From: Lactovum sp047974165 | GTDB lineage: Bacteria > Bacillota > Bacilli > Lactobacillales > Streptococcaceae | Assembly: GCA_047974165.1 (NCBI GenBank) | Contig: JBKECB010000005.1 | Coordinates: 1 to 23,234, forward strand | Reading direction: 5' to 3' | Length of the DNA stretch: 23,234 nt | Part shown: piece after piece, positions 7,925-16,252 of the stretch | Layout: every line of letters starts with the position of its first letter | Numbering within the stretch: position 1 is the stretch's first letter | The notes under the pieces: model-generated | Seen by the model: the letters and a program-made list of their open reading frames with translations, nothing else | Told to the model about the DNA's origin: nothing | The model's database searches: none | Program-made: the position numbers and the translations under genes

Positions 7925-8839
7925 TTAAGACAAACGAACACGTGGATCAACTAATGCAATCACAATATCCATAATCAAGATAAATGTCATCAATAATGTG
8001 GCATATAAAATCGTCGTGGCCATGATAACTGGAAAATCTTTTGCTGGAATTGAGTCAACAAACTGTGAACCAATTCCAGGAATATTAAAGATTTTCTCTA
8101 GCAAGACTGATCCAACAATACTTCCAGCAAAGGCTGGACCCATTAAAGTTAAAAGTGGCATCAATGAATTACGTAGAGCATGTTTTCTAACAACTTCACC
8201 ATCTGACAAACCTTTCGCACGTGCCAAAAGAATATAATCCATCCCCATAGATTCAATCATTTCTGAACGTATAAAACGTGTAAATGTCGCCATTGAACTA
8301 AATGAAAGGGCGAGTGTTGGCATAATAGAGGAAGAAAAACCTGTCCATCCTGCGATTGGTAGCCATTCTAATGTAAAGCCAAAGAATAAAAGTAAGAGTG
8401 TACCAATAACAAAACTTGGAACAGAAATTCCCAAGACAGTTAAAAATCCAATCAAACTATCAATCCATGTGTTCTTATTTAAAGCAGAAATAATTCCCAA
8501 AGGAATTCCTATAATTGTTCCTAGCAAAAGGGCTTGAAGACCAAACTGGGCTGAAACCGGTAAACGTTGTGCAATCATCGTAAGTACTGGCTGATTTTTA
8601 TAAATAAAGGACTCACCAAAATTACCACTAAAAATATTTTTTAGATAAATAAAATACTGTTCCCAAAGTGGCTTATCTAAACCATAAGTACTTTCAAGAA
8701 CTGCTAATTGTTCAGGTGAAAGCTTTGGATTAGAAAATGGTGTTCCTGGCATGAGTTGCATCATAAAGAATGTTAATGACACGATAATAAATAAAGTCAA
8801 TATTAACAACCCAATACGTTTTAAAATGTATTTTAGCAT
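7925..8839 (-). CDS. oppB: oligopeptide ABC transporter permease OppB
   Basis: This 304-residue permease subunit pairs with OppC. A first membrane helix at about 8-30 is followed by the conserved MPGTPF and the periplasmic-type segment GLDKPLWEQYFIYLKNIFSGNFG, then five core helices. The EAA loop reads ARAKGLSDGEVVRKHALRNSLMPL, and the protein ends DPRVRLS, the usual OppB ending. ATG follows GATGGAGCTTTT. A 191-bp gap with a strong stem-loop separates it from the upstream receptor gene, so its expression is probably lower than that of the receptors. Confidence 0.95.
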   Translation of the reverse strand: MLKYILKRIGLLILTLFIIVSLTFFMMQLMPGTPFSNPKLSPEQLAVLESTYGLDKPLWEQYFIYLKNIFSGNFGESFIYKNQPVLTMIAQRLPVSAQFGLQALLLGTIIGIPLGIISALNKNTWIDSLIGFLTVLGISVPSFVIGTLLLLFFGFTLEWLPIAGWTGFSSSIMPTLALSFSSMATFTRFIRSEMIESMGMDYILLARAKGLSDGEVVRKHALRNSLMPLLTLMGPAFAGSIVGSVLLEKIFNIPGIGSQFVDSIPAKDFPVIMATTILYATLLMTFILIMDIVIALVDPRVRLS

Positions 8840-8969
8840 AAAAGCTCCATCTCTTTTTTAAACTCTTAAATGATTTTGTATTTGAGCTCATTTTATAAAT
8901 TTAGATAATATCCAAAGAAAAATTTATAAAATCAGTTCAGATATTTATTTAAAGTTTCTTCTTATTTTT

Positions 8970-9005
8970 AAAAAACAGAAAGCAGGGCGACGAAAGCGTC
9001 GCCCT
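8970..9005 (-). terminator. stem-loop between receptor and permease genes
   Basis: Minus strand AGGGCGACG, loop CTTT, CGTCGCCCT (8984-9005) is a 9-bp, GC-rich perfect stem. A run of six Ts follows only after an eight-base gap (8970-8975), so termination is likely partial. It may also protect the 3' end of the receptor mRNA. The effect would be high receptor and lower permease/ATPase output. Confidence 0.7.
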
Positions 9006-9030
9006 TACTCTCTATCTTTTAATTTTATAC

Positions 9031-10710
9031 TTATTCTTCGATATATGCATACTTGTAGTCTGAGTTTAGACCTGTTGCATTATAGCTTACGCCTTTCAAG
9101 TTAGGATTAACAAGTGTTGGACGTGAACGGAAGTAGATAGGATTGATACTTGACTCTTCAAAGAGTGCTACTTCAACTGCTTTGTAGTCTTCATAAAGTT
9201 TCTCTGGATCCATTGAATTTTCATTATGAGCTGACTCTAAAGCTTTATCTACAGCTTCATTTGATAAACCACCTTTATTTTGAGGGCTACCTGTCTTCAT
9301 CAAATCAAGGAATGTTGAAGGGTCTGCATAGTCACCACCCCAAAGAGTATTAACAATATCAAAGTTACCATTTGATGAATCATTCAAACGTTGCTTAAAT
9401 GGTACTGTCTTAAGCTCTAAAGTCAAACCTGGAAGGTCTTTTTCCCATGATTGTTTGAAGAATGTTGCTGCATCTTTTGCAAGATCTGAATCATCTGTCA
9501 AGAACTCAAGAGTTAATGAATCATAACCTAACTCTTTAAGACCTTTTTCCCAATACTCTTTAGCTTCTGCAGCATCATACTTGTAGTCTTGTGCAGCATA
9601 TTCGGCAAAATCTTCACCGTCAGCAGTTACTGCAAGTCCAGCAGGTGATAAACCTGTTGCAGGTTTGTATGATGGTGTTAATTGATCAATATAAGCTTCA
9701 CGATTAGTTGCAAGAATAATCGCTTTACGGATATTCTTATTTTGAAGTGCTTTTTGTGCTTCAGGTGAAGTTGCACCTTTATCTGACTGGTTGAATTCCA
9801 TATAAGCTGTTGTTGCATCAGGAATATCTACACGATTTTCATCATCTTTATAGAGTTTATAAAGTGATGGATCAGCTACTGATGTACGATCTGTATCACC
9901 TTGTTTATAGAGATTGTAGGCTGTATTTACATCTTCAACTACTTGAAGTTTAATTTCATCTGACACTACAGACTCTGCATCCCAGTAATCATCATTCTTA
10001 TAGATAGAAAGTGTTGTGTTTGATCCATTCCAATTATTTTCATCTGTAAACTTAAATGGTCCTGAATAAAGAGTTTTCTCTGAACTTGTTCCATATTGTT
10101 TACCATACTCTTCAACTACTGATTGCTCAAGTGGGAAGAAGATTGACATTGATACTAAGCTTTCAAAATATGGAGTTGGAGCTTCAAGTGATACTTTAAG
10201 TGTCAAATCATCCTCTGCTTCGATACCTAAAGATTTTACATCTTTATTTTCACCAGAATTAATAGCATCAGCATTTTTAATAGGTGCCATCAAGTAAGCA
10301 TACTCTGAACCTGTTGCTGGATCAATCGCACGTTGCCATGAGTACACAAAGTCCTCAGATGTGATTGAATCTCCATTTGACCAAACAAGATCTTTACGAA
10401 GTGTGATTGTATATGACAATCCATCTTCTGAAGCTTCAATCTTTTCAGCTAAATCAGGCTGAGCTACACCTTCTGAATCTACACGAGTTAAACCTGAACT
10501 TGTATTACCTACAACAATACTTGAATAAGTATCTGTAATCAATGCGGGATCAAGTGATTGTACTGGAGCAGTAATATAGTCACTTACTGCACGTGCACTT
10601 TTAGTACTTGATTTATCTCCACCATCAGATGATGACGAACATCCTGCAAGTGCAACACCTACTGCTGCCAGAGTTACTGCACTCATTGATAATTTTTTCC
10701 AATTTTTCAT
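9031..10710 (-). CDS. oppA: oligopeptide-binding lipoprotein (second receptor)
   Basis: This 559-residue extracytoplasmic solute-binding lipoprotein (SBP_bac_5 family) delivers peptides to OppBC. The signal peptide is short and basic (MKNWKKLSMS) with the lipobox LAGC, so Cys24 is the lipidated residue, followed by a Ser-rich linker. Family motifs include GLTRVDSEG, DLVWSNGDSITSEDFVYSWQRAIDP and LWGGDYADPSTFLDL. The closest relative in the window is the adjacent receptor upstream, and the two are clearly tandem paralogs. It corresponds to OptA of lactococci. It has its own promoter flanked by CodY-like boxes. The ribosome binding site is weak (AGG about ten bases from ATG). Which peptides it prefers cannot be read from sequence. 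Confidence 0.93.
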   Translation of the reverse strand: MKNWKKLSMSAVTLAAVGVALAGCSSSSDGGDKSSTKSARAVSDYITAPVQSLDPALITDTYSSIVVGNTSSGLTRVDSEGVAQPDLAEKIEASEDGLSYTITLRKDLVWSNGDSITSEDFVYSWQRAIDPATGSEYAYLMAPIKNADAINSGENKDVKSLGIEAEDDLTLKVSLEAPTPYFESLVSMSIFFPLEQSVVEEYGKQYGTSSEKTLYSGPFKFTDENNWNGSNTTLSIYKNDDYWDAESVVSDEIKLQVVEDVNTAYNLYKQGDTDRTSVADPSLYKLYKDDENRVDIPDATTAYMEFNQSDKGATSPEAQKALQNKNIRKAIILATNREAYIDQLTPSYKPATGLSPAGLAVTADGEDFAEYAAQDYKYDAAEAKEYWEKGLKELGYDSLTLEFLTDDSDLAKDAATFFKQSWEKDLPGLTLELKTVPFKQRLNDSSNGNFDIVNTLWGGDYADPSTFLDLMKTGSPQNKGGLSNEAVDKALESAHNENSMDPEKLYEDYKAVEVALFEESSINPIYFRSRPTLVNPNLKGVSYNATGLNSDYKYAYIEE

Positions 10711-10767
10711 AGAATAAACCTAAAACCTTTCTTTTTTTGAATATATAGACTTGTAATCAATCGGCTG

Positions 10768-10782
10768 AATTGTCAGACAACT
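10768..10782 (-). promoter_or_regulatory. CodY-like box downstream of oppA promoter
   Basis: Minus-strand AGTTGTCTGACAATT matches the CodY consensus AATTTTCWGAAAATT at 12 of 15 positions. It lies just downstream of the predicted start (about 10789), where a bound repressor would block elongation. Confidence 0.4.
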
Positions 10783-10795
10783 ATTACCTTTTACT

Positions 10796-10823
10796 ATTAT
10801 ACTTAATTTTTTCTTAAAGTCAA
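10796..10823 (-). promoter_or_regulatory. oppA (second receptor) promoter
   Basis: TTGACT (10818-10823), 16-bp spacer, TATAAT (10796-10801). It lies in the 157-bp gap between the two receptor genes, and no terminator is evident after the first receptor, so the second receptor can be made both from this promoter and by read-through. Confidence 0.8.
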
Positions 10824-10828
10824 GTATA

Positions 10829-10843
10829 AATTGTCAGAATTTT
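10829..10843 (-). promoter_or_regulatory. CodY-like box upstream of oppA promoter
   Basis: Minus-strand AAAATTCTGACAATT matches AATTTTCWGAAAATT at 12 of 15 positions and lies six bases upstream of the -35. It shares the core TCTGACAATT with the box at 10768-10782. Confidence 0.4.
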
Positions 10844-10867
10844 TATAAAATAACTATTTTTTTTAAC

Positions 10868-12517
10868 TTATTCCTCTAAATAGACTAATTTAAAGTCAAA
10901 GTTTAAGCCAGTTGATTGGAATTCAAAGTTCTTAAGTTTAGGATTTAAAAGAACTGGAGTTGCTTGGAAATCAATTGGATTAATATATGAGCCTTCAAAC
11001 ATTGCAGATTCAATCGCTTTATAATCTTCATCTAAAGCTTCTGGGTCCAATACATCTGGTACAGAAGCTGCTTTTTTATAATTATCATCATACTCTTTAG
11101 ATGAGAACTTACCATTATTATAAGAATTATCTGTTACAAATAAACTTAAGAAAGTTGTTGGTTCAGCGTAATCACCACCCCAACCTGATAATACAAGCTC
11201 AAAGTTTTGATTTTTAGCATCCTCGATACGTTGCTTAAATGGCACCAATTCTAATTCAAGTGTCAATCCTGGAAGATTCGTCTCCCAACTTTCTTGGAGA
11301 TATTCTGCCGTTGCTTTTGAGATTGGTAAATCACTTGCCGCTTTTAATTTCAATGTCAGTTTATCTTGACCAAGTTCTTTTAATCCTTCTTCCCAAAGTT
11401 TTTTTGCTGCCTCAGCATCATAGCTATATCCTTGTGCAGCATACTCAGCAAAATCTTCACCTGAGGATGTCTTACTTAAACCTTTAGGACTTAAAGTTGT
11501 CGCTGGCGTTGAACCAGGTGCTGCAACACTAACGATAGCTTCACGATTAGTTGCTAAATTCAAAGCTTCACGAATTTTTTCATTTTGCAGTGCAGGTACT
11601 GATCCTGTTTGATTATATTCAATATAGTCTGTTCTTGCTTGTTTTAAGGTTGTATAAGCATCATCTGACTCATGTGCCTTTACTAAATCTGTTGTATTAA
11701 GGTAGGCAAGATCAAGTTTACCTTGCTTGAAAAGCTCTGCAGCTGCAGCTCCATCAGAAATTACTTGAAAATCAATACCTTCAGCTTTTACGCTATCTGC
11801 ATCATGATAATCTTCATTTTTTACAACTGTAAATTCCTTATTGGAACCATTCCATGCATTTTCTTCCGCAAACTTATAAGGACCTGAATAAAGCATTTTA
11901 TCTGCACTTGTTCCAAATTGCTTACCTTGCTCCTCTACAAACTCTTGCTCTTCTGGTAAGTAAACAGCCTGTGTTGTTAGGAATTCAAAATATGGTGTTG
12001 GCTGATTAAGTGTGACAACAAGTGTGTCATCCCCTTTAGCAACCACTCCTAATTTACTCAAATCTTTCTCTTCACCAGAATTAATTGCATCTGCATTTTC
12101 AATACAACTTAGTAAGTAAGCATATTCTGAAGCTGTTTCAGGATTTACTGCCCGCTGCCAAGAATAAACAAAGTCTTCAGCTGTAATATCTGCACCATTT
12201 GACCATTTCAAACCTTCCTTAATTTTAAAAGTATGAACCAATCCATCTTCTGAGACCTCAACCGACTCTGCAAGTCCCATCTGTGCTTTTCCTTCACTGT
12301 CTACACGAGTAAGACCTTCTTGAACATTACCGATAACGGTATTAGAATACTGATCTGTAACCAGAGAAGGGTCAAGAGTTACAACATCTGCTTGAATAGA
12401 AATTTTAGGATTTCTTGCCTTTGATTCATCTGACGATGACGAAGAAGACGAACAACCTGCCATTCCTAATAACGCCACAGCAATTACTGATACTGAAAGT
12501 GTTTTCCATTTTTTCAT
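10868..12517 (-). CDS. optS: oligopeptide-binding lipoprotein (first receptor)
   Basis: This is a second SBP_bac_5 peptide receptor, anchored by lipidation. I start it at ATG 12515-12517 (MKKWKTLSVS, 549 residues) because GGAGG sits eight bases upstream; an in-frame TTG five codons earlier overlaps that ribosome binding site and is not credible. The lipobox MAGC puts the lipidated Cys at residue 22, followed by seven serines. Family blocks GLTRVDSEGKAQ, GLKWSNGADITAEDFVYSWQRAVNP and GWGGDYAEPTTFLSLF parallel those of the downstream receptor. It is the first gene of the operon and corresponds by position to lactococcal OptS (also called DppA), so the symbol is given by analogy. A strong promoter with two CodY-like boxes precedes it. 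Confidence 0.9.
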   Translation of the reverse strand: MKKWKTLSVSVIAVALLGMAGCSSSSSSSDESKARNPKISIQADVVTLDPSLVTDQYSNTVIGNVQEGLTRVDSEGKAQMGLAESVEVSEDGLVHTFKIKEGLKWSNGADITAEDFVYSWQRAVNPETASEYAYLLSCIENADAINSGEEKDLSKLGVVAKGDDTLVVTLNQPTPYFEFLTTQAVYLPEEQEFVEEQGKQFGTSADKMLYSGPYKFAEENAWNGSNKEFTVVKNEDYHDADSVKAEGIDFQVISDGAAAAELFKQGKLDLAYLNTTDLVKAHESDDAYTTLKQARTDYIEYNQTGSVPALQNEKIREALNLATNREAIVSVAAPGSTPATTLSPKGLSKTSSGEDFAEYAAQGYSYDAEAAKKLWEEGLKELGQDKLTLKLKAASDLPISKATAEYLQESWETNLPGLTLELELVPFKQRIEDAKNQNFELVLSGWGGDYAEPTTFLSLFVTDNSYNNGKFSSKEYDDNYKKAASVPDVLDPEALDEDYKAIESAMFEGSYINPIDFQATPVLLNPKLKNFEFQSTGLNFDFKLVYLEE

Positions 12518-12525
12518 ATTTCTTT

Positions 12526-12530
12526 CCTCC
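12526..12530 (-). promoter_or_regulatory. ribosome binding site fixing the first-receptor start
   Basis: GGAGG eight bases before the ATG at 12517. It decides against an upstream TTG start that overlaps this site. Confidence 0.85.
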
Positions 12531-12546
12531 AAAATATACTTTTCTG

Positions 12547-12561
12547 AATTATCAGAAAATT
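12547..12561 (-). promoter_or_regulatory. CodY box in the operon leader
   Basis: Minus-strand AATTTTCTGATAATT matches AATTTTCWGAAAATT at 14 of 15 positions. It lies about 10-20 bases downstream of the predicted transcription start, a position typical of CodY repression of peptide transport genes in lactococci. Confidence 0.7.
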
Positions 12562-12574
12562 TAATACATTTTGA

Positions 12575-12603
12575 ATTATACCTTAAATTAAAAATATTGT
12601 CAA
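12575..12603 (-). promoter_or_regulatory. peptide transport operon main promoter
   Basis: Consensus TTGACA (12598-12603), 17-bp spacer, consensus TATAAT (12575-12580), giving a leader of about 50 nt. Confidence 0.92.
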
Positions 12604-12616
12604 CAATAAACTACAT

Positions 12617-12631
12617 TTTTTTCAGAAAATT
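12617..12631 (-). promoter_or_regulatory. CodY box upstream of the main promoter
   Basis: Minus-strand AATTTTCTGAAAAAA matches AATTTTCWGAAAATT at 13 of 15 positions, 13 bases upstream of the -35. With the box at 12547-12561 it brackets the promoter. Confidence 0.6.
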
Positions 12632-12715
12632 TTCAGTTTTATTTGAAACTCTCAGAGTATCACTATTTTGAAGGTCTTCTTCAGTTTATTTAAAAGTTAC
12701 TTTTATTAATTATTC

Positions 12716-12745
12716 AAAAAACTCAGCTTAAAAAGCTGAGTTTTT
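12716..12745 (-). terminator. sugar operon terminator
   Basis: Minus strand ACTCAGCTT, loop TTT, AAGCTGAGT (12721-12741), followed by a T-run (12716-12721). It starts a few bases after the GH1 stop codon. A T-run on the other strand makes it look bidirectional, though no plus-strand gene ends here. Confidence 0.92.
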
Positions 12746-12747
12746 AT

Positions 12748-14184
12748 TTAAATCAAGTTTTTTCCATTACTTTCAATCACTTTTTTATACCAAGCAAATG
12801 ACTTTTTCTTATAACGTTTTAATGTTCCTGAACCATCATCATGCTTATCAACATAAATAAAGCCATAACGTTTAGAGTACTCACCACTTGAGGCGCTTAC
12901 CAGATCAATACAGCCCCAAGTAGTATAGCCAAATAAGTCGACACCATCTTCAATAGCTTCAGCCATTTGTTCTATATGGCTCCGTAAATAGTCGATACGA
13001 TAACTGTCATTTATGCTAGTATCCTCTTCAACTTTATCATAAGCACCTAAACCATTTTCAACAATGATTAGTGGCAATTGATAACGATCATAGAGACGAT
13101 TTAATGCAATACGAAGTCCTATTGGGTCTATTTCCCAGCCCCAATCAGAAGATTTTAAAAATGGATTTTTTACACCACCAATAAGATTCCCCTCAGATAC
13201 TTCTCCATCTTTGAGAAGTTTTTCTGTTCGAGACATGTAGTAGCTAAAGGAAATAAAATCAACCGTCCCTTCTTTAAGAATCTCTAGATCTCCTTCTTCT
13301 ATTTTTAGTTGAATATTATGCTCTTTAAAAAAGCGTTCTGCATAGGACGGGTAACTACCACGCACATGTACATCTCCACAGAAATAGTTAAAGATACGAT
13401 CGGAATCAAGCGTGTACATAACATTTTCAGGATTTGAATCATAGGAATAAGTACTCGCATAAAGTAACATACATCCAAATTTTGCCTCTGGCATCATTTT
13501 ACGTCCCATTTTTATCACTTTAGCACTGGCAACAAATTGATGATGTAAGCCTTGAAAACTATCTTGGAATTTTGTTTCTTCATTCTCCGGAGAAAATCCA
13601 AGCCCCATTAATGGCATATGAGTAGCTCCATTAATTTCATTAAAAGTCAACCAGTACTTCACCTTGTCTTTATAACGACTAAAAATAGCCTGAGAAAAGT
13701 TTTCAAAAAAGCTGATTAACTTCCGATTTCGCCAGCCACCATATTCCTTAGTCAAATATAAAGGTAATTCATAGTGAGAAATCGTAACTAAAGGTTCGAT
13801 CTCATATTTTTTCAACTCATCAAAGACACGATCATAAAATGCCAGACCTTCTTCATTTGGCTCAAGTTCATCACCTTTAGGAAAAATACGACTCCAAGCA
13901 ATACTCATACGAAATACTTTAAATCCCATTTCTGCAAATAAAGTAATATCTTCCTTGTAACGATGATAAAAATCAATTCCTTCATGGTTAGGATAAAAGT
14001 ACTTCTCTTCATCAACTTTAAAATCAAATCCTGTAGAGGATAAAAGTTTAATTCTATTTTCTTTCCCACCAGGTAAAACATCTGCAAGATTAAGGCCTTT
14101 CCCGCCTTCTTGATAGGCTCCTTCAAATTGATTAGCTGCTGTTGCTCCTCCCCAGAGGAAATCTTTTGGAAATGTTACTGTCAT
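12748..14184 (-). CDS. bglA: GH1 6-phospho-beta-glucosidase
   Basis: This cytosolic retaining glycosidase hydrolyses PTS-imported 6-phospho-beta-glucosides to glucose 6-phosphate plus an aglycone or sugar. The 478-residue GH1 barrel starts FPKDFLWGGATAANQFEGAY. Acid/base Glu183 is in TFNEING and nucleophile Glu376 in IVENGLGAYD. SASSGEYSKRYGFIYVD (from Ser430; Lys438, Tyr440) is the phosphate-binding motif that separates 6-phospho enzymes from plain beta-glucosidases. ATG follows AAGGAG, and overlaps the SemiSWEET stop as ATGA, so the two are translationally coupled. It is the last gene of the long operon. A GH4 enzyme of similar expected activity is encoded at the other end of the locus. The exact beta-glucoside is unknown, and the symbol is by family. 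Confidence 0.92.
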   Translation of the reverse strand: MTVTFPKDFLWGGATAANQFEGAYQEGGKGLNLADVLPGGKENRIKLLSSTGFDFKVDEEKYFYPNHEGIDFYHRYKEDITLFAEMGFKVFRMSIAWSRIFPKGDELEPNEEGLAFYDRVFDELKKYEIEPLVTISHYELPLYLTKEYGGWRNRKLISFFENFSQAIFSRYKDKVKYWLTFNEINGATHMPLMGLGFSPENEETKFQDSFQGLHHQFVASAKVIKMGRKMMPEAKFGCMLLYASTYSYDSNPENVMYTLDSDRIFNYFCGDVHVRGSYPSYAERFFKEHNIQLKIEEGDLEILKEGTVDFISFSYYMSRTEKLLKDGEVSEGNLIGGVKNPFLKSSDWGWEIDPIGLRIALNRLYDRYQLPLIIVENGLGAYDKVEEDTSINDSYRIDYLRSHIEQMAEAIEDGVDLFGYTTWGCIDLVSASSGEYSKRYGFIYVDKHDDGSGTLKRYKKKSFAWYKKVIESNGKNLI

Positions 14185-14435
14185 CTTGAACTCCTTTTTT
14201 GTTCTGTAATTTTATAGTATAGTACGATAGAAGCGAGTAAAAAAGTCACTAAATTTGCATAAAAAAGTGCATTATCTTTAATGAGATAACCATGAACACC
14301 CCAAAGAAAAATCCCTGTCGTTTGCATCAGATACATGACCAAAGAAATACCCTGTGTATCTTTTGTCTTTATCGTTTTAATAACCTGCGGTAAGAATGAG
14401 AAAGTTGTTAAAATAGCCGCAATGGCTCCAATCAT
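14181..14435 (-). CDS. SemiSWEET sugar transporter
   Basis: This 84-residue three-helix membrane protein matches the bacterial SemiSWEET (MtN3/saliva, PQ-loop) family, which works as a dimer and moves mono- or disaccharides down their gradient. Helix 1 carries the Pro-Gln motif (LPQ, residues 15-17). Helix 2 (about 34-52) holds Trp45 and helix 3 (about 57-75) Asn61, the positions that line the sugar pocket in the family. The length is typical. ATG (14433-14435) overlaps the upstream oxidoreductase stop as ATGA and has GAGG nine bases before it; its own stop overlaps the bglA start. Tight embedding in a PTS/glycosidase operon suggests release of an unphosphorylated sugar or uptake of a second substrate. 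Direction and ligand are inference. Confidence 0.88.
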   Translation of the reverse strand: MIGAIAAILTTFSFLPQVIKTIKTKDTQGISLVMYLMQTTGIFLWGVHGYLIKDNALFYANLVTFLLASIVLYYKITEQKRSSR

Positions 14436-15466
14436 ATCAAGTCCTCATCTATTGTATTGATACCTTCCCAAAGTATTTCAATCTGACGAATGGTTTCTTC
14501 ATCTTTTACTGTTTTTTCAGCTCCATTAATAATCGCTTCATACAAGCCTTCATATACACGACTATAGTCACCAACTTCTGAAATGATCTTTTCTTCATGA
14601 TAAATATCTTGTTCATCATAATAAGTCAATGTACCATAATGCTCAGGCTTATCTATCCCAAAATCAGCGTTATCCGGCATATAAAATAATTTTAAATGTT
14701 CTTCTTGGCGATCATCTGTAGCTTTTACAAACATTCCTTTTTTTCCATATACTGTAAATCTTGGCCGCTGCTTAATACGGAAGTAGCTTGATTTTACAGA
14801 AATTTTTGTCCCTCCATAATACAAGTCTAGATCAAAATAGTCATTCATTCGTCCTTTTCCTAAAATTTGTCGAACATCATAGTTTACTTTATCAGGCATC
14901 CCCCAATAAGAAATAACCTGATCAAGCGTGTGACAGCCGTGTCCATAAAGATAGCTCATAGATTTTGAGAATGTTGTCAAATATTTTGTTGGAATTTCAG
15001 GACGATAATAATCATAGCTCATCTCAACTTCTAAAATATCACCTAAAAGACCAGATTCAATAACTTTTTGAACTGTTAAAAAATCTGAATCGTAGCGACG
15101 ATTTTGATAGCACTGTATAAGAAGTCCTTTTTCCTTTGCTAAAGCAAAAAGTTCACGCGCTTCTTCTGGTGTTTCAGTAAATGGTTTTTCAACCAGTACA
15201 TTTTTCCCTTTTTCAAGAGCTTCTTTCGCCAAAGGATAGTGAGTATCATGAGGTGTACACAGCACGACAAGTTGAATATCTTCATCTGCCCAAATATCAT
15301 TCAAATCTTTCACATACTCTACATCTGAGATAGTTTTCCAAATACTAGTTTCTTCTGGTGAAAAGATTTTCTTAATTCTTATTTTTCCTGTTTTTAGCGA
15401 AAAAGGAATGTGATAGCGATTGGCACTTTTTCCATTTCCAATGTAAGCGATTGTTAATTTTTCCAT
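14432..15466 (-). CDS. Gfo/Idh/MocA oxidoreductase, YhhX-like
   Basis: This 344-residue NAD(P)-dependent oxidoreductase has an N-terminal Rossmann domain beginning AYIGNGKSANRYHIPF (7-22) and the family EKP motif (93-95, catalytic Lys94 in VLVEKPFTETPEEA). QNRRYDSDFLT, YDYYRPE and LYGHGCHTLDQ strongly recall E. coli YhhX, whose substrate is not known to me. In the usual DxxxH catalytic motif the Asp position appears to be Gly175 while His179 is kept, as in YhhX as I recall it. The ribosome binding site is weak (AAAAGAG). It begins 12 bp after the HAD gene and overlaps the SemiSWEET gene by 4 bp. It probably oxidises or reduces a sugar or inositol-type intermediate from the imported glycoside; this is inference. 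Confidence 0.85.
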   Translation of the reverse strand: MEKLTIAYIGNGKSANRYHIPFSLKTGKIRIKKIFSPEETSIWKTISDVEYVKDLNDIWADEDIQLVVLCTPHDTHYPLAKEALEKGKNVLVEKPFTETPEEARELFALAKEKGLLIQCYQNRRYDSDFLTVQKVIESGLLGDILEVEMSYDYYRPEIPTKYLTTFSKSMSYLYGHGCHTLDQVISYWGMPDKVNYDVRQILGKGRMNDYFDLDLYYGGTKISVKSSYFRIKQRPRFTVYGKKGMFVKATDDRQEEHLKLFYMPDNADFGIDKPEHYGTLTYYDEQDIYHEEKIISEVGDYSRVYEGLYEAIINGAEKTVKDEETIRQIEILWEGINTIDEDLI

Positions 15467-15478
15467 TTTTTCTCTTTT

Positions 15479-16252
15479 CTAAAATAATTTTAAATATTGA
15501 CAAGCATATAAAATCCCATCATTCCAAACTTCCTTTGTCACAAAGTCAGCTTCTTTCTTTAAAAACGAAACTGCATTCCCCATAGCCACTGACAGTGCTA
15601 CCTTCTGAAACATTTCTAAATCATTTTCCTCATCACCAAAAGCAAGAGTTTGCGTTTGTGATATCTTTAAATAATCTAAAAGAAATTGAATGCCACTCGC
15701 TTTTGATACCCCTTTTGAGATAACGTCATAAGTAAAAGCTGAAGATTTTATGATTTTTAAATCTTGAAGATAAGGTTTTATTTTCTCAAATTCTGGGGTT
15801 TCAAAAAGAAGCTGTAAGACTTTTTGAGGTGCCGGCGAATGTTCTGATAATAAATATGGTCTCACACCACGATTGACCATTTCTTGATGTTCTGAATCTA
15901 CATAAATGCCCTGAGCACTATCATAAAAGATCCTTATTTTTTCTTGTTTAAACTGAGAATAAAGTTGATTAATCAGTTCTTGATTAATACAGTTTTGATA
16001 AATTCTCTCTTTACAAAAGTAAATCTCCTGACCATTTGAACAAATAGCGTACTCTATTTCTAACTCTTTTAAGAGTTCAGAAACCTGACCATACCAACGT
16101 CCTGTCGCAATTACAGGGATATGACCTAGATTTTTTAACTCTTGAATGGCTCGTTTCGTAGATAAAGGGATTCGTTCTTTTATTGATTGATCATAATCTC
16201 TATTATCCAAAAGTGTCCCATCAATATCAAAAAAAATAAGTTTAGTCGTCAT
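15479..16252 (-). CDS. Cof-type HAD-superfamily sugar phosphatase
   Basis: This cytosolic Mg-dependent phosphatase belongs to the Cof/YidA-type HAD family, which dephosphorylates sugar phosphates and related metabolites. Motif I is FFDIDGTLLDN with nucleophile Asp9 and Asp11. Motif II is the VIATGRW Thr region, and motif IV GDEENDLEMF lies near the C-terminus. A C2-type cap lies between. I start it at ATG 16250-16252 (MTTKLIFFDIDG, 257 residues), which overlaps the VOC gene by 11 bp. An in-frame start 17 codons upstream would add a non-family peptide and overlap by 62 bp. No good ribosome binding site is seen, suggesting translational coupling. In this operon it could remove phosphate from an imported sugar before export by the SemiSWEET; unproven. 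Confidence 0.85.
   Translation of the reverse strand: MTTKLIFFDIDGTLLDNRDYDQSIKERIPLSTKRAIQELKNLGHIPVIATGRWYGQVSELLKELEIEYAICSNGQEIYFCKERIYQNCINQELINQLYSQFKQEKIRIFYDSAQGIYVDSEHQEMVNRGVRPYLLSEHSPAPQKVLQLLFETPEFEKIKPYLQDLKIIKSSAFTYDVISKGVSKASGIQFLLDYLKISQTQTLAFGDEENDLEMFQKVALSVAMGNAVSFLKKEADFVTKEVWNDGILYACQYLKLF

Noticed and set aside
11239..11487. Plus-strand open frame of 82 codons opposite the first receptor gene
   Set aside because: It is antisense to a clear lipoprotein gene, with low-complexity Leu-rich content typical of shadow frames.
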